This document shows, piece by piece, positions 61,415-64,000 of a stretch of DNA of 64,000 nucleotides. Made by a program: the position numbers and the translations under genes. A model generated the notes under the pieces. The model ran no database searches, was not told the origin of the DNA, and worked only from the letters and a program-made list of their open reading frames with translations. Numbering within the stretch: the first letter of the stretch is position 1; each line of letters begins with the position of its first letter. The stretch is from Vibrio salinus (lineage in GTDB: Bacteria > Pseudomonadota > Gammaproteobacteria > Enterobacterales > Vibrionaceae), in assembly GCF_021272385.1 (NCBI RefSeq), contig NZ_JAJSDZ010000010.1:186001-250000 (forward strand). The letters are read 5' to 3'.

Positions 61415-63519
61415 GTGCCACCTTTTCCGCAATTACAAACTTCTTTGGTTAACTGGCCTTTACTTACCATATCCGCATAATCAAGTGTTGTAATTCCAGT
61501 CCGTACTAAGGGTGAAACATTCGATGTTTTACTCGCTTCTGAAGACAGATCTTCAATCTCATCCGGATTATCCAGAGCCTGTAAAACGTTAGGTTTTGTC
61601 GGAGCACTACCACCATAGGATGCCCCAGACCCGGCACTGCCACCGGCATTGAGATTGATGGAAGGGCCCACCAGACTCACTCCGGAACCGCCAAGATTGA
61701 CAAAGCTGCCACCGACTTTCAGAGTCAGTTCCGCACCACCTTCCACCACAATTTTGGCGCCGCTTTTCAGCGAAATGGCATTTCCAGACTGAACCGCTGT
61801 CAGCGAACTCACTTTCTGCTCAAGCGATCCACCAATGTCCTGACTGTGATTTTTGCTCACCTTAATGCGCTGTTCACCGTTCACGGTCAGATGATCGTTT
61901 GCTTTAATGTGGGAGAATCGCTCATTTTCAACCGTCAGATGCTGATCGTGTTTAATGTCGTTAATCTGATCATTTTCGATTAATGCCTCAAAATCTTTCT
62001 GACTATGAAGCGAAATTTTCTCGCTACCTGACTGATCTTCAAAGCTCAGTTCGTTATATCCACTGCCCTTATGAGATTCAGTGCGTAACACCGTTTTGGT
62101 TTTATTCTCCGGCAACGTATATGGCGGGGTATTGTTGGCGTGGTAGGTCCGTCCCGTAACAATAGGTTGATCGGGATCGCCATGAAGAAATGAGACGATG
62201 ACCTCATGACCAATCCGGGGAATGGCAACTATCCCATATTCCGCTCCGGCCCAGTCATGTGATACCCGCACCCAACAGGAACTATGTTCATCGCCATTAC
62301 TGTACCGATCCCAGGGAAAATGAAGTTTCACCCGGCCATACTGATCACAATAAATTTCTTCACCTTCCGGGCCTTTCACAATAGCAATGCACGGCCCGTC
62401 AACCTGTGGTTTGGGCTGTGGCACTGCCTGCCAGATATGATCGGAAGGGATCACGGTAAACTGATTCGCGTACGTTGTTTCCCCATGACCTCCGGCTTCT
62501 TCCAATGCCTGAGGCTGGCGGCCCTGATGATCAACCGCAACCAGAAGCCACTCACGATTCATCTCAGAATCCAGATGATCACCCAATGTAAACTTCACGC
62601 CGGACTGAAGCTGGCAATGGTTACTTTTCCCCGTCGATGTTTCAGACAACCGGCGCAGATACGCCAGCCGGACCCGGGCGAACTTTTTTCCTGCCACGTC
62701 ATTTTTATAACGTCCGGGACTGTCAAAGTGCTCATAAGAAGACAATTGGTAATCCGCCGAGTCGGCTTCTGCCGACTGAGCAAACGAATAATCCGGTTTT
62801 TTAAAACTGTAATCCTGCATCGAAACAGAGCTGACTTCTGATTGCGTATGAGACGTCAGCTGATTAACATACATGACATCCGTAGCACCACCGGACAAGG
62901 CATTGTATGGCACTTCTCCTTCCATAGTCTGAAAGGTGTCATTATTGTCTGTTACCACCAACTGGTGTTTATCTTTACTGTGGACAAAGCTGTAAATCAA
63001 TCCTTCTTCAGCCGCCAAACGATGAAAAAATGCCAAATCACTTTCACGGTACTGAACACAATATTCCCGCTTTGAGCAGGCTTTCTGAACCGCAAACGAA
63101 TAATCAGAAATATTCATTTCCTGCAACAGCGTAGATAATATTTCCGGTACGGTTTTCTGCTGAAACGAACGGCTGTTCTGACGAAGAGATAACCGCTCAA
63201 GCGACGGAACCAGTGTGACAGAATAAAAAGTGTGATGATGTCCGGTATCGCCTTTGGTAAAGCAACGAATAATACCGTGAACCCGCTGCACCACTTCACC
63301 ATTACGAACAATTTCCAATAATCCTTTATTATCTACGATCTGATCAGCCGTTAAATCATTACGCCGGCTTGCCAGCTCAATCTGGTAGCGATAGCCAAAA
63401 CACGGCTTTTCCTGCCAGTCAAAAGAGTCAGAAACCGATTCATGCCCCTGATACTCACGAACAACTAACGTTTCATCATCCAAACCGTCAATTGTGAAAT
63501 TAAACCCTAACGTTGCCAT
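61396..63519 (-). CDS. vgrG: T6SS spike protein VgrG (TssI)
   Basis: 707 residues. The gp27-like base (1-380, with YRESDLAFFHRLAAEEGLIYSF) is followed by a gp5 OB fold (DQYGRVKLHFPWDRY, SCWVRVSHDWAGAEYG, IPRIGHEVIVSFLHGDPDQPIVTGRTYH) and a needle of repeated short strands (DIKHDQHLTVENERF to GAELTLKVGGS). A tail of about 60 residues ends KEVCNCGKGGTCPIHG, a Cys/His-rich end. No fused toxin domain. GAAAGG precedes the ATG. It is the first gene after tssM, 91 bp away, and begins the vgrG-adaptor-effector unit. Confidence 0.96.
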   Translation of the reverse strand: MATLGFNFTIDGLDDETLVVREYQGHESVSDSFDWQEKPCFGYRYQIELASRRNDLTADQIVDNKGLLEIVRNGEVVQRVHGIIRCFTKGDTGHHHTFYSVTLVPSLERLSLRQNSRSFQQKTVPEILSTLLQEMNISDYSFAVQKACSKREYCVQYRESDLAFFHRLAAEEGLIYSFVHSKDKHQLVVTDNNDTFQTMEGEVPYNALSGGATDVMYVNQLTSHTQSEVSSVSMQDYSFKKPDYSFAQSAEADSADYQLSSYEHFDSPGRYKNDVAGKKFARVRLAYLRRLSETSTGKSNHCQLQSGVKFTLGDHLDSEMNREWLLVAVDHQGRQPQALEEAGGHGETTYANQFTVIPSDHIWQAVPQPKPQVDGPCIAIVKGPEGEEIYCDQYGRVKLHFPWDRYSNGDEHSSCWVRVSHDWAGAEYGIVAIPRIGHEVIVSFLHGDPDQPIVTGRTYHANNTPPYTLPENKTKTVLRTESHKGSGYNELSFEDQSGSEKISLHSQKDFEALIENDQINDIKHDQHLTVENERFSHIKANDHLTVNGEQRIKVSKNHSQDIGGSLEQKVSSLTAVQSGNAISLKSGAKIVVEGGAELTLKVGGSFVNLGGSGVSLVGPSINLNAGGSAGSGASYGGSAPTKPNVLQALDNPDEIEDLSSEASKTSNVSPLVRTGITTLDYADMVSKGQLTKEVCNCGKGGTCPIHG

Positions 63520-63610
63520 ACATCATGCCTTTCACTATTTAGCGTGCATCGCGCCATGTATTCTTTTCTATGACACAGCGAAACCTGAAACAGGTTCCGC
63601 TGTACAAACA

Positions 63611-64000
63611 TCAATATAAAGTGCTGGATATCTTGAATGATTTAAACAGTGGCTGAGTAAAGGGGTTCGCATCGGCTTCAGAGTTAATGCGATACACCAT
63701 GTCTCCACCATCGACCGTAAATTTATAATCCACAGAAGTATTACTTGCCGACACCACATCCCCCCGATCCAGTAGCCTGAAGAATGCCCATGGCCCCTGA
63801 ATCGTAATGCTTTTCGGCTGAACATTAGTATTGGTCGGAATCAGGGTAATCTTAGATACGGCAGAATCCCGTAGTGTATTCGGCCAGATAAGTTCTGCAT
63901 TCTCCCGCGAACCATGACTGTATAATAAGAACTGCCCGTCGACATTCAGCACACTCCGGCGTTTATTACCGGACAAGCGCATTGGTTCAACAGCAAAATT
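63611..64000 (-). CDS. tssM: T6SS membrane-complex protein TssM, C-terminal end (partial)
   Basis: Only the last 129 codons are in the window; the rest is beyond the right edge. The translation FAVEPMRLSGNKRRSVLNVDGQ, ELIWPNTLRDSAVSKITL and KSITIQGPWAFFRLLDRGDV is the C-terminal beta domain of TssM/IcmF (VasK), the periplasmic part that joins TssJ. The conserved G-P-W-A-x-F-R-L-L supports this strongly. It places the accessory genes directly next to a structural T6SS cluster. Confidence 0.9.
   Translation of the reverse strand, partial: NFAVEPMRLSGNKRRSVLNVDGQFLLYSHGSRENAELIWPNTLRDSAVSKITLIPTNTNVQPKSITIQGPWAFFRLLDRGDVVSASNTSVDYKFTVDGGDMVYRINSEADANPFTQPLFKSFKISSTLY

Noticed and set aside
62284-62841. 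185-codon open frame antisense to vgrG
   Set aside because: It lies entirely inside a strongly supported coding region, has no ribosome binding site and no recognisable domain; a reading-frame shadow.

Overview
The window looks like a piece of a Vibrionaceae (Vibrio-type) chromosome of moderate G+C content. The best support is a Qrr quorum-sensing small RNA with its sigma-54 promoter and a LuxO-type box, a type VI secretion (T6SS) locus running off the right edge (TssM end, VgrG, DUF4123 adaptor, LysM effector), a fused LplT-Aas phospholipid repair protein, and abundant cyclic-di-GMP and chemotaxis genes.

Layout. 1-4.2 kb: partial DASS/SLC13 anion transporter, AEC transporter, and a convergent TetR regulator and acrylyl-CoA reductase pair (acuR/acuI-like). 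4.8-5.96 kb: secreted PL1 pectate lyase. 6.3-9.7 kb: fused aas. 9.8-10.1 kb: frameshifted remnant of an isochorismatase-family hydrolase, then an AbrB-type membrane protein. 11.3-17.4 kb: complete ribose operon rbsDACBKR behind a perfect 20-bp LacI-family operator. 17.4-24.6 kb: yedI, PEBP-like protein, AraC regulators, TudS-like protein, LysE exporter, Cache chemoreceptor. 24.7-26.9 kb: LysR regulator divergent from a carboxymuconolactone decarboxylase-like/tautomerase/DUF4865 operon. 27.2-27.9 kb: cold-shock gene whose leader is duplicated in front of an unrelated 54-residue reading frame. 28.3-35.3 kb: LysE/LysR, SnoaL-like/AraC, TSUP, CYTH, cyclase and DMT genes.

35.3-46.4 kb is a signalling region: the qrr gene on the minus strand, two diguanylate cyclases (Cache-GGEEF and MASE1-GGDEF), a REC-DUF3369-EAL regulator with its histidine kinase, a YgeA-type racemase, a DUF2975 protein and two paralogous small membrane proteins of unknown role. 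46.4-52.6 kb is a beta-glucoside PTS locus: LacI regulator, IIA, GH1 phospho-beta-glucosidase, IIC and IIB, plus a second divergent IIC.

54.7-64 kb is the T6SS accessory locus. On the minus strand it reads tssM (3' end), vgrG, DUF4123 adaptor and an 830-residue LysM/glycine-rich putative effector, which meets a plus-strand FGE-sulfatase-fold lipoprotein at a shared terminator. Beyond that lies an N-terminally truncated effector paralogue translationally coupled to a secreted Sel1-like (probable immunity) gene broken by a one-base frameshift in a G tract.

Three copies of a small TA-flanked inverted-repeat element (MITE-like) are scattered through the window. No tRNA, rRNA, CRISPR array or intact insertion sequence was seen.
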